A stretch of 64,000 nt of DNA from Halorussus vallis (GTDB taxonomy: Archaea > Halobacteriota > Halobacteria > Halobacteriales > Haladaptataceae): NCBI RefSeq assembly GCF_024138165.1, contig NZ_CP100000.1:186001-250000 (forward strand), read 5' to 3'. Under the pieces are notes generated by a model. It saw only the letters and a list, made by a program, of their open reading frames with translations, was not told the origin of the DNA and did not search any database. Every line of letters begins with the position of its first letter. The first letter of the stretch is position 1. A program made the translations under genes and the position numbers. Below, piece by piece: positions 8,589 through 18,252 of this stretch.

Positions 8589-10457
8589 ATGACCGACCAC
8601 GATTACGAGGAACTCGGCCTCGTCGCGGGGCTGGAGATTCACCAGCAACTCGACACCGAGTCCAAGTTGTTCTGCGCCTGTCCAACCGAGTTGCGGGAAC
8701 CCGAGGACGCCGACCGGCGGTTCACGCGCTACCTCCACCCGACCAAGAGTGAACTCGGCGAGATAGACGAGGCGGCCCTCGAAGAGAGCCAGGTCGAACG
8801 CGAGTTCGAGTACCTCGCCTACGACACCACCTGCCTGGTCGAGGAGGACGACGAACCGCCCCACCGACTCGACGACGAGGCCCAGGAGGTTGCGCTCGAA
8901 ATCGCCCAGTTGCTCGACATGGACCCCGTCGACCAGGCCCACGTCATGCGCAAGATCGTCGTCGACGGCTCGAACACCTCGGGCTTCCAGCGCTCCATCC
9001 TGTTCGCCAACGACGGCGAGATAGACACCGGCGAAGGGTCGGTCGGCATCGAGGACCTGATGCTCGAAGAGGAGAGCGCCCAGCGCATCGAGGAGCGAGA
9101 GGAGGGCGTCCTCTACAGCCTCGACCGCCTGGGCATCCCGCTGGTCGAGATCGGCACCAAGCCCGACATCCGCTCGCCCGCCCAGGCCCGCGAGGCCGCA
9201 GAGACCATCGGGATGCTCCTGCGCTCGACGGGCAAGGTCAAACGAGGCCTCGGCACCATCCGTCAGGACGTCAACATCTCCATCGAGGAGGGCGCCCGGG
9301 TCGAGGTCAAGGGCGTCCAGAGCCTCGACGACATCGACGACCTGGTGCGAAACGAGGTCCACCGGCAGGTCCGCCTGCTCGAACTCCGAGACGAACTCCG
9401 CGAGCGCGGCGCCGAGGTCGGCGACGTGCTGGACGCGACCGAGGTGTTCGCCGACACCGACTCGGGGGTCATCCGCGGCGCGCTCGATTCGGGCGGGAAG
9501 GTCACGGCGGTCCCGCTCTACGGCTTCGACGGCCTCGTCGGCGCCGAAATCCAGCCCGACCGCCGCCTCGGCACCGAACTCTCCGACCACGCCAAGCGAC
9601 ACGGCGCGGGCGGCATCTTCCACACCGACGAACTCCCCGCCTACGGCGTCACCGAGGACGAGGTCGCCGCGCTCCGCGACGCCGCGGGCGCGGGCGACGA
9701 CGACGCGGTCGCCATCGTCGCCGCGAGTCCGGAGGTCGCCGACGGCGCCATCGAGGCCGCCGCCGAGCGCGCCCGAACCGCCCTCGAAGGGGCCCCCGAG
9801 GAGACTCGCGGCGCGAACGAGGAGGGGACCACGCGCTACCTCCGACCGCTGCCCGGCGCGGCCCGGATGTACCCCGAAACCGACGTGCCCCCGGTCGACC
9901 CCGACCCGAGCGAGGTCGAGATACCCGAACTGCTCACCGAGAAGGTCGAGCGCTACCAGTCGGAGTTCGGCCTCGATTCGGGACTGGCCGAGCAGGTCGC
10001 CTACGGCCAGCGGTGGGACGTGTTCGAGGAGGCGGTCGACTCGGGCGTCGACGCCACGCTCGCGGCCCAGACCGTCGAGAGCACCGTCACGGAACTCCGC
10101 CGGGACGACGTGCCGGTCGAGAACCTGACCGACGAGCACTTCCTGCAGACGCTCGACCGAGTCACCGAGGGCGAGACGGCGAAGGGCAACGTCGGCGAAC
10201 TCCTGACCGCGCTCGCCGAGCACCCCGACTGGACCGCCGCGGAGGCCATCGAGCGCGAGGACCTCGGCAGCGCGGGCGAAGACGAAGTCCGCGACGCCAT
10301 CGTCGAAGTCGTCGAGCGCAACGAGGCTCAGGTTCAGGAAGAGGGGATGCAGGCGTTCTCCGGGTTGATGGGCGAGGCCATGGGCGCGCTCGGTGGGAAG
10401 GCCGACGGCGACCAGGTGAGCCAACTGCTCCGCGAGGAGATTCAGAAGCGAGCGTAG
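8589..10457 (+). CDS. gatE: Glu-tRNA(Gln) amidotransferase subunit E
   Basis: GatE is the archaeal subunit that binds misacylated Glu-tRNA(Gln) and, with the GatD amidase, converts it to Gln-tRNA(Gln). The 622-aa length fits. The GatB/GatE catalytic-cradle start GLVAGLEIHQQLDTESKLFC is present, as are later family blocks such as DPVDQAHVMRKIVVDGSNTS, GTIRQDVNISIEEGARVEVK and GLMGEAMGALGGKADGDQVS; an AspRS-like insertion, which separates GatE from GatB, occupies the middle. The C-terminal YqeY-like tail is complete. gatD is not in the window. The flanking gene is convergent, so gatE appears to be transcribed alone. Confidence 0.95.
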   Translation: MTDHDYEELGLVAGLEIHQQLDTESKLFCACPTELREPEDADRRFTRYLHPTKSELGEIDEAALEESQVEREFEYLAYDTTCLVEEDDEPPHRLDDEAQEVALEIAQLLDMDPVDQAHVMRKIVVDGSNTSGFQRSILFANDGEIDTGEGSVGIEDLMLEEESAQRIEEREEGVLYSLDRLGIPLVEIGTKPDIRSPAQAREAAETIGMLLRSTGKVKRGLGTIRQDVNISIEEGARVEVKGVQSLDDIDDLVRNEVHRQVRLLELRDELRERGAEVGDVLDATEVFADTDSGVIRGALDSGGKVTAVPLYGFDGLVGAEIQPDRRLGTELSDHAKRHGAGGIFHTDELPAYGVTEDEVAALRDAAGAGDDDAVAIVAASPEVADGAIEAAAERARTALEGAPEETRGANEEGTTRYLRPLPGAARMYPETDVPPVDPDPSEVEIPELLTEKVERYQSEFGLDSGLAEQVAYGQRWDVFEEAVDSGVDATLAAQTVESTVTELRRDDVPVENLTDEHFLQTLDRVTEGETAKGNVGELLTALAEHPDWTAAEAIEREDLGSAGEDEVRDAIVEVVERNEAQVQEEGMQAFSGLMGEAMGALGGKADGDQVSQLLREEIQKRA

Positions 10458-10485
10458 ACCGTCTCGGACGAGCGCCCTCCTCGAA

Positions 10486-11736
10486 CTAGTCGTCCTCGGT
10501 TATGTGGAAGTTTGGGGACTCCGACCGCGGGGCCGCCACTTCGAGGAACCGCACCGACGGACTCGCACCGAACGCGACGAGCGCCGCGAGGAACACGGGG
10601 GTGATGCTCGCCCCGTCGGTGAGCGCGATGGCGATGAGCGCGGAGGAGAGCGGCGTCCCGGTCACCACCGAATTGAAGGCGGCCATCCCGGCGATCATCG
10701 CCAGCGCGGGCGGAAGGCCCGGAACGACCAGCGCCGTCAGTTGGCCGACCACTGCGCCCATGAACATGTGCGGGACGATGAGACCGCCGATCCAGTTGCC
10801 GTGAATCGTGAACGCGGCGGCGACCATGACCGCCCCGAGGGTCACCAACAGCGTCTCCAGCGAGAAACTCCCCGCCAGCAGGACGCTCATCTTCGCCCCG
10901 CCGTAGAAGTACGACAGCGGGACCAGCCACCCGAGAACCCCGATGACGGCGCCGGCGACGGTCGTTCGAACGTAGACGGCCGGCGACAGTCGGCGAAACG
11001 CCCGCCCGACGAACGAGAACGTCCGGGAGTACACGATACCGAACGGGATGCAGACGAAGCCGATGCCGACGGCCCACCCAAGTTTTCCGGGCGTCGGGGG
11101 AACGAGCGACGCCGTCTCCCAGACGGGAAACAGGCTCATGCCGCCCAACGCGACCTCGGTGAGGTAGCCGGCGAACGACGCGACGAACGTCGGCACGACG
11201 GCCTCGTAATATTCGAGTCCGCGCTCGTGGGGTAGCTCCAACCAGAGGAGCGCTCCGCCGATGGGGGCGCCCAGAATCGTCCCGAACCCGGCGCCCATGC
11301 CCGCGAGCGTCAGCAGTTTCGTGGAGTTCTCGAACTCGAACAGTTCGGAGACGTACGTCCCGAACGACCCGCCGACGATGGACATCACGCCCTCCGGACC
11401 CGCGTTCTGTCCGGCGATCAGTCCGAGCAGGCCGACCGGGACGACCGGGACGTTCTCTTCGAGTTCGACGCGTCCCTCGGCGTGGAACTGCTGGACCAGC
11501 GCCGAGAGCGCCCCGGGGTAGAACGTCGCGTAGAGGATGGCGCCGATGAGGATGCCCGCTCCGATGCTGACCGGAACCCGCCAGTACGGCGCGGCCAGCG
11601 CCTCCCACAGGTGGTGTTTGAGAAAGAGCCAGACGACTCGGAAGGCCGTGGCGACGAGGCCGACGCCGACGCCCAGGATGGCGGCGACCACCAGCATGTG
11701 GTGGAACTGCCGTTCGTTCAAACGGACGGTGTTCAT
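10486..11736 (-). CDS. ClC-family chloride channel/antiporter
   Basis: This 416-aa integral membrane protein has about ten or more helices. The selectivity-filter helices are recognisable: GLIAGQNAGPEGVMSIVGG contains the GxxxGPEGP-type loop with the gating Glu, and GNWIGGLIVPHMFMGAVVG matches the second filter motif (GxFxP-like). GAGFGTILGAPIGGALL is also typical. ClC proteins move chloride passively or in exchange for protons, and chloride control matters to halophiles. The first filter Ser of GSGIP is not obvious, so substrate preference may differ. It is the last of three same-strand membrane or stress genes (UspA, FNT, ClC) and ends tail to tail with gatE. Confidence 0.88.
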   Translation of the reverse strand: MNTVRLNERQFHHMLVVAAILGVGVGLVATAFRVVWLFLKHHLWEALAAPYWRVPVSIGAGILIGAILYATFYPGALSALVQQFHAEGRVELEENVPVVPVGLLGLIAGQNAGPEGVMSIVGGSFGTYVSELFEFENSTKLLTLAGMGAGFGTILGAPIGGALLWLELPHERGLEYYEAVVPTFVASFAGYLTEVALGGMSLFPVWETASLVPPTPGKLGWAVGIGFVCIPFGIVYSRTFSFVGRAFRRLSPAVYVRTTVAGAVIGVLGWLVPLSYFYGGAKMSVLLAGSFSLETLLVTLGAVMVAAAFTIHGNWIGGLIVPHMFMGAVVGQLTALVVPGLPPALAMIAGMAAFNSVVTGTPLSSALIAIALTDGASITPVFLAALVAFGASPSVRFLEVAAPRSESPNFHITEDD

Positions 11737-11865
11737 CAGGTAGAGGTATGGGTGAGAGCGGGACGTGATTTACGTTCCTCCTGTCGCGTCGTCCGTTCGG
11801 AAGGCGTTATACTGGACTCGTCCGAGACGTTCGGACTCGAAACGGGTCATGTTCGGCGTCCGAAC

Positions 11866-12711
11866 TCACTCGCTGGAGTTCTCTGTTTCGAACTCGACGT
11901 CGTGTTCTTCCCCCGCCAGCGCGACGTGACCGTAGTTCAGCAGGGCGACGAACACGCTCCCGCCGAGGACGTTCCCCAGCGTCGTCCACGCGATGAAGTG
12001 GCCGTAGTCGCCGAACGTGACTCCCTGCCCCAGGAGCATCGCCGAGAGTAGCTCCGTCGTGCCGAGGATGCTGTGATGGAACGGTCCACTACCGATGACC
12101 GCCGTCACGAGGACGACGAAGAAGATTCGGCTGACCGTGTCGCGGCTGGCGGCCGAAAGCCACGTCACCAGTCCCATCAACCAGCCGGCGACCACGCCGC
12201 TGAGGAGTATCAGCCACCACCGAAAGGGGATCAGCGCGGAGGCCAACACCCCGAACGCGTCCGGGTCGACGATTCCCATCGGCGGACCGATGGCAACGAT
12301 GAGGCCGGCGAACAGCGCACAGCCGAGCAGATTCGAGACGTACGTCACTCCCCACACGCGGGCGAGGTCGCCCACCGACGCGCGCCCGTCGAGAACGGGG
12401 AGGACCGCCATCGTCGAGTGGGCGGTGAACAGTTCCGTCTGGCCGATGACCACCAGCAGGAACGCGATGGAGGAGACGCCGCCGAGCAACGCCTGCTGGA
12501 CGAGCTTCGACTCGAATCCGCCGGAGAAGGTCAACACCATCGCCATGAGCAACGCGCCGTAACTCAGATTGAGGCCCGCCGTCAGTCCCGAGAGGAACAC
12601 GCCCTTCGGCGGTCGGTGGATCTCCTTCAACGCGTTCTCTATCTCGCGCTCCAGGATGCGCCGGTAAGAGAGCGACGCGCCGGACGGCTCGGTTCTCGAC
12701 TCGGAACTCAT
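11866..12711 (-). CDS. Formate/nitrite transporter family protein (FNT)
   Basis: This 281-aa protein has six hydrophobic segments, the pattern of the pentameric FocA/NirC channels for small monovalent anions. The family region around GSGPFHHSILGTTELLSAMLL carries the conserved His stretch that lines the pore. The N-terminal 30 residues are charged and cytoplasmic. A second, diverged paralogue is at 51611-52420 in the accessory region. It sits between a UspA gene and a ClC channel. The physiological anion (formate, nitrite, acetate or another) cannot be told from the sequence. Confidence 0.85.
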   Translation of the reverse strand: MSSESRTEPSGASLSYRRILEREIENALKEIHRPPKGVFLSGLTAGLNLSYGALLMAMVLTFSGGFESKLVQQALLGGVSSIAFLLVVIGQTELFTAHSTMAVLPVLDGRASVGDLARVWGVTYVSNLLGCALFAGLIVAIGPPMGIVDPDAFGVLASALIPFRWWLILLSGVVAGWLMGLVTWLSAASRDTVSRIFFVVLVTAVIGSGPFHHSILGTTELLSAMLLGQGVTFGDYGHFIAWTTLGNVLGGSVFVALLNYGHVALAGEEHDVEFETENSSE

Positions 12712-12805
12712 GTTCTATCTTCATCGTCTCGTCGCCTGAACGTTAACTCCGGTGGGCGAACGGTGCGACGACGGACCGAAAGCAAAGTCCTCCGGAGAAG
12801 TCGAT

Positions 12806-13228
12806 TCACCGCTGGACCGCGAGCACGGGGATGTCCCCGTCGCGGATGACCTTCTCGGTCACGCTTCCCATCAGGAACCGCCCGACGCCCGACCGACCGT
12901 GGGTACTCATCACGATGACGTCGATATCGTGGTCGGCGGCGTACCGGAGTATCGTCCGGTCCGGATTTCCGACCTCGACCGCTCCAACCGCGTCGACGTC
13001 CCGGGCCAGCGCTTCGTCGACGATGCGCCGCGTCGATTCGGTCCCCTCCTCGCGGAGCGTCCCGAGTTTCTCCTCGCCCTGCCCGACGATGGAGGCGCTC
13101 TCGCTCTTCTCGACGACCGACAGGACGTGAACGGTGGCCTCGTACCGCTCTCCGAGGCTGTAGGCGTGTTTCGCCGCGTCGGTCGCGGCCTCGCTGCCGT
13201 CGGTCGGAATGAGGATTCGGTCGTACAT
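12806..13228 (-). CDS. Universal stress protein (UspA family)
   Basis: This single-domain 140-aa protein begins MYDRILIPTDGSEAATDAAKH, the first strand and ATP-contacting Asp of Usp folds, and ends with HGRSGVGRFLMGSVTEKVI, the G-2x-G-9x-G-S nucleotide-binding signature. Such proteins usually bind ATP and modulate stress responses or neighbouring transporters. It lies 94 nt upstream of the FNT gene on the same strand, so it may be co-transcribed with FNT and ClC. Confidence 0.93.
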   Translation of the reverse strand: MYDRILIPTDGSEAATDAAKHAYSLGERYEATVHVLSVVEKSESASIVGQGEEKLGTLREEGTESTRRIVDEALARDVDAVGAVEVGNPDRTILRYAADHDIDVIVMSTHGRSGVGRFLMGSVTEKVIRDGDIPVLAVQR

Positions 13229-13390
13229 CGTCTACCTGGAATCGTTCACCGACGACTATGCTATCAGTCCTCATGTAATTTCGCCCCGCGCTCGCTAGTG
13301 GGGGACGGTGTCGTCCGGCAGGGCGGCCGCGGTGGGCGGTCGTAGCGGGCGGTGAAGGAGAGGGCAGTTCGGGGGACCGAAGCGCCGACG

Positions 13391-14224
13391 TCACCGACTC
13401 GCGTACCGGCGGACGCCCGAGCGCACGCCCGACAGCAGTTCGCGCGAGACGACCGACCAGCGGGGTTCGCTGACCCGTCGCGAGAGGTGGTAGGCGAGTC
13501 CGACCAGCAGGACCGCGAACACGGCGTCGGTCATCCAGTGGACGCCGAGGTAGAGCGTCGAGAGGACGATGGCGACCGCGAGCGCCCCGACGGTGTAGGA
13601 GTAGCGCGTGTCGGCCTTCCGGGCGTAGAGCGCCGCCAGCACCGACAGACCGGTGTGGAGACTCGGGAACGCCTTGACGAGCGTGTCGGTCGAGTAGATG
13701 CCGTAGTGGATGGCCGGACTGAGGTTGTACATCAGCCCCTCGACGCTGGAGAGGTACAGCGACGACACCTTCACCGGGAAGAGGACGAAGAACGGCACCG
13801 CGAACACGACCAGGCAGATGTACGCCAGTGCGTAGCGGTGGGCCTCCTCCTCGTCGTGGGCCTTCAGCTTGAAGTAGGTGAACAGCACCACGAACGGGAA
13901 TCCGACGAGGTAGACGCCGGTCGCGAGCAGGGTCAGCGGCGTGGCCACGACTGCCTGGAACACCGCGACTGTCGCGCCCTCGATGGCGTAGATGGCGTCG
14001 GTGAACGTCCGGGAGGCGTGGAAGTGGAAGGCGAGTTTGTTCACGATTTCGGTGACGACCCAGGCGACGCCGAGGTACTTCCAGTCGGTCCGCAGGAAGT
14101 CCTTGAACAGCGTTCGGAACCGCTCGTCGGGGATGAACAGCCGCTTGCCGACGAGTAGGGCCGCGATGCTCGGAATCGCTACGAGGAGGGTAAACTGCGT
14201 ACCCAGAGGGAGGGAGGGGAACAT
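13391..14224 (-). CDS. PAP2-family membrane phosphatase / phosphotransferase
   Basis: This 277-aa polytopic protein has six or seven helices. The PAP2 active site is split as usual: motif 2 in AFPSLHTGLSVL (the SxH pair) and motif 3 in LGVHWMTDAVFAVLL (HxxxD). The long N-terminal membrane part and the overall form resemble Aur1/Ipt1-like inositol-phosphate transferases as well as lipid phosphatases, so the enzyme probably acts on a phospholipid or polyprenyl phosphate. An AT-rich stretch containing TTAATAAG on the minus strand just upstream is the likely TATA box. Confidence 0.85.
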   Translation of the reverse strand: MFPSLPLGTQFTLLVAIPSIAALLVGKRLFIPDERFRTLFKDFLRTDWKYLGVAWVVTEIVNKLAFHFHASRTFTDAIYAIEGATVAVFQAVVATPLTLLATGVYLVGFPFVVLFTYFKLKAHDEEEAHRYALAYICLVVFAVPFFVLFPVKVSSLYLSSVEGLMYNLSPAIHYGIYSTDTLVKAFPSLHTGLSVLAALYARKADTRYSYTVGALAVAIVLSTLYLGVHWMTDAVFAVLLVGLAYHLSRRVSEPRWSVVSRELLSGVRSGVRRYASR

Positions 14225-14693
14225 AGGCGTACGTTGTTGTCCGTTACGGGCTCATCTTATTAACTATTTGACTATCGGTTCGCGCTGTGCCACTGAAACG
14301 CACGACCGGTGCGGTGGCGAAGGCGTTCGACACGCTTCTGGACACCCCGTTCGTCACGTCGCGCCGGAAGCCGACCGACGGGCCGCACCCATGGCCCGCC
14401 CGTCCGGTCCGCGACGTGTTCGCTTCGTGCGAAACACTTCCCCGGCGTTCCGTAAAACGGTTCCGGCGGCCAGCGGTTTCGTCACTTCGAGGAGCGGTCG
14501 GCCGTCGCCTCTCGCCCCGCGCTACTCGCGGGTCGTGTTTCGCTTCGCCCGCCCGCTTTCGCGGAATCCGCGAACGCTTCCACTTACTCCTGCGGAATTC
14601 GCCGAGTCGCCGATGGCAACTCGGCGAGTCCCGTTGCTCGCGGCTTCGCCGTTCGCGTCAGAGGGTCGCTCGGCTTGCGCCTCACGACCCTCG
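14225..14693. other. 469-bp noncoding region with short inverted repeats
   Basis: No frame here reads like a haloarchaeal protein; the longest, on the plus strand, is Arg/Ser/Pro-rich. Several short dyads are present, the clearest being CGCCGAGT (14600-14607) and ACTCGGCG (14619-14626), which would form a hairpin 68-94 bp past the trmJ stop and may mark its transcript end. The 5' end holds the PAP2 promoter. Confidence 0.5.
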
Positions 14694-15452
14694 CTATTCG
14701 CGGCTCCCGCCGCCCGTATTCCGCGGTTCCTCCGGGGTTTCGTTGGCGTGATAGCTGGCCCGCCGAAGCACGCCCCGGAGCGTCCGGACCTCCCGCACCG
14801 TCGGGTGCGCACGGCCGACCAGTCGACGCATCAGTCGGACCGTCTTGTCGCGCTTCTCGACGGGATGGTCGATGTCGCCCAGGAACTCCGCGAAGTGGTC
14901 GTAGAAGCCCTCGATTTCGGACTCGGCGGCGCGCTCGCGCTCGACGTCCGGGTGCTGGGTTTCCTCGAGGGTGAGTTCCCGGAGTTCGTAGAGCGTGACG
15001 GTGGCGGCCTGCCCGAGGTTCAGTGAGGAGTACTCGGCGCTGGCGGGGATGGAACACACCTCGTCGACGCGGGCCATCTCGTCGTTGGTCAGGCCATTGT
15101 CCTCGCGACCGAATATCAGGCAGGTGTCGGCCTCGACGTCCCGGAGGCTGTCGGCCAGTTCCACGGGCGTCTTGAACGGGAACCGGCGGTGTTTCCGGGC
15201 GTCCTCGTTCGTCGTCGCGGTGCAGCCGACAGTGTGGTAGTTCGCGACGAGTTCGTCGAAGGTCACTTCGTCGGCGTTGGGCAGTACGTCCTCGCGGGCC
15301 TGGCCGGCGAAGCCGTAGGCCTCGCTGTCCCGGCCGAACTCGGGCGGGTCGACCAGTTTCAGGTCGTCCATGCCGAAGTTCTTCATCGCCCGCGCGATGG
15401 TTCCGATGTTGCCCGGCGTCTTCGGTTCGACGACGGCGACGGCGGGCTTCAT
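14694..15452 (-). CDS. trmJ: SPOUT-family RNA methyltransferase (TrmJ-like)
   Basis: This 252-aa enzyme probably adds a 2'-O-methyl group to tRNA (position 32 in known TrmJ). The SpoU motifs are in order: [19 protein letters not shown] with the catalytic Arg/Asn region near residues 9-27, [15 protein letters not shown] near 111-125, and [19 protein letters not shown] near 135-155, forming the AdoMet trefoil knot. A charged C-terminal extension matches the archaeal/bacterial TrmJ tail. The ATG at 15450-15452 overlaps the upstream gene stop by 4 nt, so the two are translated together. Confidence 0.88.
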   Translation of the reverse strand: MKPAVAVVEPKTPGNIGTIARAMKNFGMDDLKLVDPPEFGRDSEAYGFAGQAREDVLPNADEVTFDELVANYHTVGCTATTNEDARKHRRFPFKTPVELADSLRDVEADTCLIFGREDNGLTNDEMARVDEVCSIPASAEYSSLNLGQAATVTLYELRELTLEETQHPDVERERAAESEIEGFYDHFAEFLGDIDHPVEKRDKTVRLMRRLVGRAHPTVREVRTLRGVLRRASYHANETPEEPRNTGGGSRE

Positions 15453-16057
15453 TTCGAGGGGTAGTCCCGGCTCAGGTCGAGGTCGGGGTCGTCGGCCGCC
15501 TCGTCCGACTCCTCGCGCCGGCGGTCGGCCTCGGCGACCTCCTCGCCCTCCTGAATCTCCATGTTCCGGAGGTCGATGCGCTTTCGCTCCTCCTCGGGCA
15601 CCTCGACGTCCAGCGCGTACTGGTCCGGTTCCGGCGGTTCCGGCAGGTCGTCGGGGTCGGTGTCGACGTGTTCGAGGCCGCCGTAGCCGTCGGGGGCGCG
15701 CCCGCCGTCGGCGAACCACTCGTGGAACTCGTCCTGGAGTCGGTCCTGGCCCTTGAACCGGTCGCCGCCCGCCTCGGCGAACCAGTAGAGGAAGTCGGCC
15801 TCGTGTTCCCGGCAGAGGCCGACCTCCGCGAGCGGTTCGCCGTAGACGACCTCCGAGACGTTGCACGCCGGCAGGTCGTCGTCGCCGTGAATCAACCAGC
15901 AGGCGTCGCAGGGTGACCCGACGAGCGCCGACAGACGGACGAGTCGATTGCGCGTGTCGGCGGGCATCTCGTCCATCGGTCGGAAGTCGCCGTCCTCGGT
16001 GAACACTTCCTCCTCGTCGAAGCGCCAGCCGCGAAGCCCGATGCTGACCTTTCCCAT
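15449..16057 (-). CDS. Conserved haloarchaeal protein with Cys cluster, cotranscribed with trmJ
   Basis: This 202-aa soluble acidic protein has a probable metal-binding cluster in its first half: [10 protein letters not shown], then [10 protein letters not shown] and [11 protein letters not shown], giving CxxC, C and C/H ligands. The second half is Pro/Asp/Glu-rich and ends in a charged tail. The 4-nt overlap with trmJ suggests a role in tRNA modification or RNA handling, but that is inference from context. I do not recognise the family. Confidence 0.8.
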   Translation of the reverse strand: MGKVSIGLRGWRFDEEEVFTEDGDFRPMDEMPADTRNRLVRLSALVGSPCDACWLIHGDDDLPACNVSEVVYGEPLAEVGLCREHEADFLYWFAEAGGDRFKGQDRLQDEFHEWFADGGRAPDGYGGLEHVDTDPDDLPEPPEPDQYALDVEVPEEERKRIDLRNMEIQEGEEVAEADRRREESDEAADDPDLDLSRDYPSK

Positions 16058-16265
16058 ATCTGTCGGGTGTAGTCGTTCGGGAGTGAAAAAGAGCGCGTTC
16101 CGGGGTTCGGTGTTCGGAGTTCCCGATGCGCCGACGCGTTTCGGTCGGAGGTGGCGAACGACGCCACCTCCATCCGGAGCAAAGACGGACGGACAAGGAC
16201 TCCCGTAAGAGGGCGAGTAGCAGCATGAAAGCTTATTACCGATTTAGCACATCCGAATACTACGA

Positions 16266-16775
16266 ATGAACCGTAGGAAATATTTGGCGTGTCTCGGGGG
16301 AGGACTCTCGCTGAGCGGCTGTCTCGGGTTCGGCGGTGCCCTCGGTACGGGAGGCGGTGCGCGAGTGGAGCGGAGATACACGTTCGTCTCCGCGAAGTCG
16401 TTCATCGCAGAACAGCCCTCCTTGGATAGTCCGATCGGCACGACGTACGGCGCAGTCGCAACGACCACGGAGGAGGCCGAGCGCCTCTTCGATTGGAAGC
16501 GATGGAACGATTCCGGCCACTCGAAACCCTATCGGATTCTCGAAGAAGGCGAAGCGTGTCTGTGTACGCTCGTGGTGGTCGTCCATCCGGAGGAGCGGCT
16601 CGCGACCGAGGAGTCTGCCATCGAAAACGGAAGCGCGGAGTACACCGTCAAAATCGAACGGAAAGACCAGACGCCCGACCCTGACCTCCCCGACCCGGTC
16701 TTCTCCTACGCGCTCGACAAGTGGGAACTGAACGGAGCGAAGCCGCCGAGCGACGTGTCCATCACGACCGAGTGA
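16266..16775 (+). CDS. Small putative lipoprotein, function unknown
   Basis: This 169-aa protein starts MNRRKYLACLGGGLSLSGC: a twin-Arg start and a lipobox LSGC at residue 19, so it is predicted to be exported (Tat type) and lipid-anchored. The mature domain is mostly beta-rich by inspection, with CLCTLVVVVHPEE and TVKIERKDQ strands and a Cys pair (CLC). No family is recognised. It stands alone, with AT-rich sequence (AAAGCTTATTACC) upstream as a probable promoter. Confidence 0.7.
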   Translation: MNRRKYLACLGGGLSLSGCLGFGGALGTGGGARVERRYTFVSAKSFIAEQPSLDSPIGTTYGAVATTTEEAERLFDWKRWNDSGHSKPYRILEEGEACLCTLVVVVHPEERLATEESAIENGSAEYTVKIERKDQTPDPDLPDPVFSYALDKWELNGAKPPSDVSITTE

Positions 16776-16904
16776 ACCGGCGTGCAACCACCGCTACCGT
16801 AGCGGTTTCCGTCCGCCCACTGAACCTATCGGGCGTCCCGAAGTGCAATCGTCGGGCGACGACCAAACCTTGATTACGTGCGGCCGTCCCGTCCCACACG
16901 GTAC

Positions 16905-18044
16905 ATGTCGAACGGTTTCGGGGCGGGCGGCGACGAGGACCTTCCGCGAGCGCTCGCCGGCGCCGACCCCCGTCGGGGCGTCGCGGTCCTCGTCGGAACG
17001 GCCGTGGCGCTGGTTGCGACCACGGCGTGGGCGATTCCCGGCTACTCCGCGACGGCCCTGGTGGTGGCGCTCTGGCTACTCGGCCCGGCGGCGGTCGTCG
17101 CGACGACTGCCGCCGTCCTCGTCTGGACGTTCGGGAACGAGCGGGTCGCCGCGCACGTGCTTCACGTCTCGGAGTGGTCGGTCGCGGGCACGATAATCCT
17201 CGGACTCTCCGGCGGACTCGCGATGTACGTCCAGCACCTCAGCGGACTCCTCCTGCGGTTCACCTTGATAGAGCCCATCGAGTGGGCGTGCGGCGGGTTC
17301 GTCATCGGCTCGCTCGTCGGCGTCTACAGCGCTGGGCGCCGAGTGCAGGAACGGCGTCTCGGCGACGCGCGTCGAGAGGCCGAGAACCTCGCCGAGACGC
17401 TGAGCGTCCTGAACCGCGTCCTCCGTCACGACATCCGGAACGACGTGAACGTCATCGAGGGGTACGTCGACCTCATCGCGGCCGACGCCGACGGCGACGC
17501 CGACGAGCACGTCGAGGTGGTCCGCGACCACACCTCGCGAATCGTCCAACTCGCCGACTACGCCCGTGATACCGAACGACTGGTCGCGGAGGGCGGCTCG
17601 AACGTTGAGCGGATGGACGTCGTCGAGCGACTCGACGCCGTTTGCCGCGACGTTCGGGCGGCGTTTCCGGACGCGACCGTCGTCACCGACTTCCCCGACC
17701 GCGCGGAGGTGCGGGCCAACCGACTCGTCGGCTCGGCCTTCGAGAACCTCGTCGAGAACGCGATAGAACACCACCCCGACCCCGACCCGCGCGTACGGGT
17801 TTCGGTCGACCCCGGAGAGGACGCGACGGCGGTCGTCGTCGCCGACGACGGGCCAGGCATCCCCGACGACGAGGTGGCCGTGCTCGAATCGGGAGCCGAG
17901 TCGGCGCTCGACCACAGCGACGGGATGGGGCTGTGGCTGGTCAACTGGATCGTCACCTACTCCGGGGGCGACGTCGAGTTCGCCGAGAATGACCCGACGG
18001 GGAGCGAGATCACGGTCCGACTCCCCGCCGCGGCCGACGAGTGA
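16905..18044 (+). CDS. Membrane sensor histidine kinase
   Basis: This 379-aa kinase has about four hydrophobic segments in residues 25-142, a short helical linker, then an H-box LNRVLRHDIRNDVNVIEGY with phospho-acceptor His175. The ATPase half shows an N-box ENLVENAIEHH, G1 DDGPGIPDDE and a G2-like DGMGLWLVNWIV. No extracytoplasmic sensor domain or PAS domain is evident, so the membrane part itself may sense. No response regulator gene is adjacent, which is common for haloarchaeal kinases. Start ATG 16905 was chosen over 16878, which adds nine basic residues. Confidence 0.92.
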   Translation: MSNGFGAGGDEDLPRALAGADPRRGVAVLVGTAVALVATTAWAIPGYSATALVVALWLLGPAAVVATTAAVLVWTFGNERVAAHVLHVSEWSVAGTIILGLSGGLAMYVQHLSGLLLRFTLIEPIEWACGGFVIGSLVGVYSAGRRVQERRLGDARREAENLAETLSVLNRVLRHDIRNDVNVIEGYVDLIAADADGDADEHVEVVRDHTSRIVQLADYARDTERLVAEGGSNVERMDVVERLDAVCRDVRAAFPDATVVTDFPDRAEVRANRLVGSAFENLVENAIEHHPDPDPRVRVSVDPGEDATAVVVADDGPGIPDDEVAVLESGAESALDHSDGMGLWLVNWIVTYSGGDVEFAENDPTGSEITVRLPAAADE

Positions 18045-18252
18045 ACTCGGTCGTTTCCTTGGTCTTCGTTCTCCCCCTTCCCCGTCGTCCTCTCCCTTCG
18101 TTCTCCTTCTCCCTCGACTTTCGCACTCTTCCCGCCTTCGCGCGGCTCTCGGCCGACGTTTCGTCGCCCCGTCGCGACTCGGGGGAGCCGCTCCGCCCAA
18201 CCTACTTATGAGTTAAAGCTATAGCATTTGAATGTGAGCGGGCGTCCGTACC

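Noticed and set aside
8235-10424. 729-codon open frame on the minus strand
   Set aside because: Antisense of gatE, which has clear family motifs; the long frame arises from GC-rich third positions.
14287-14751. 154-codon plus-strand frame between PAP2 and trmJ
   Set aside because: Arg/Ser/Pro-rich, no domain, overlaps trmJ and several inverted repeats; judged noncoding.
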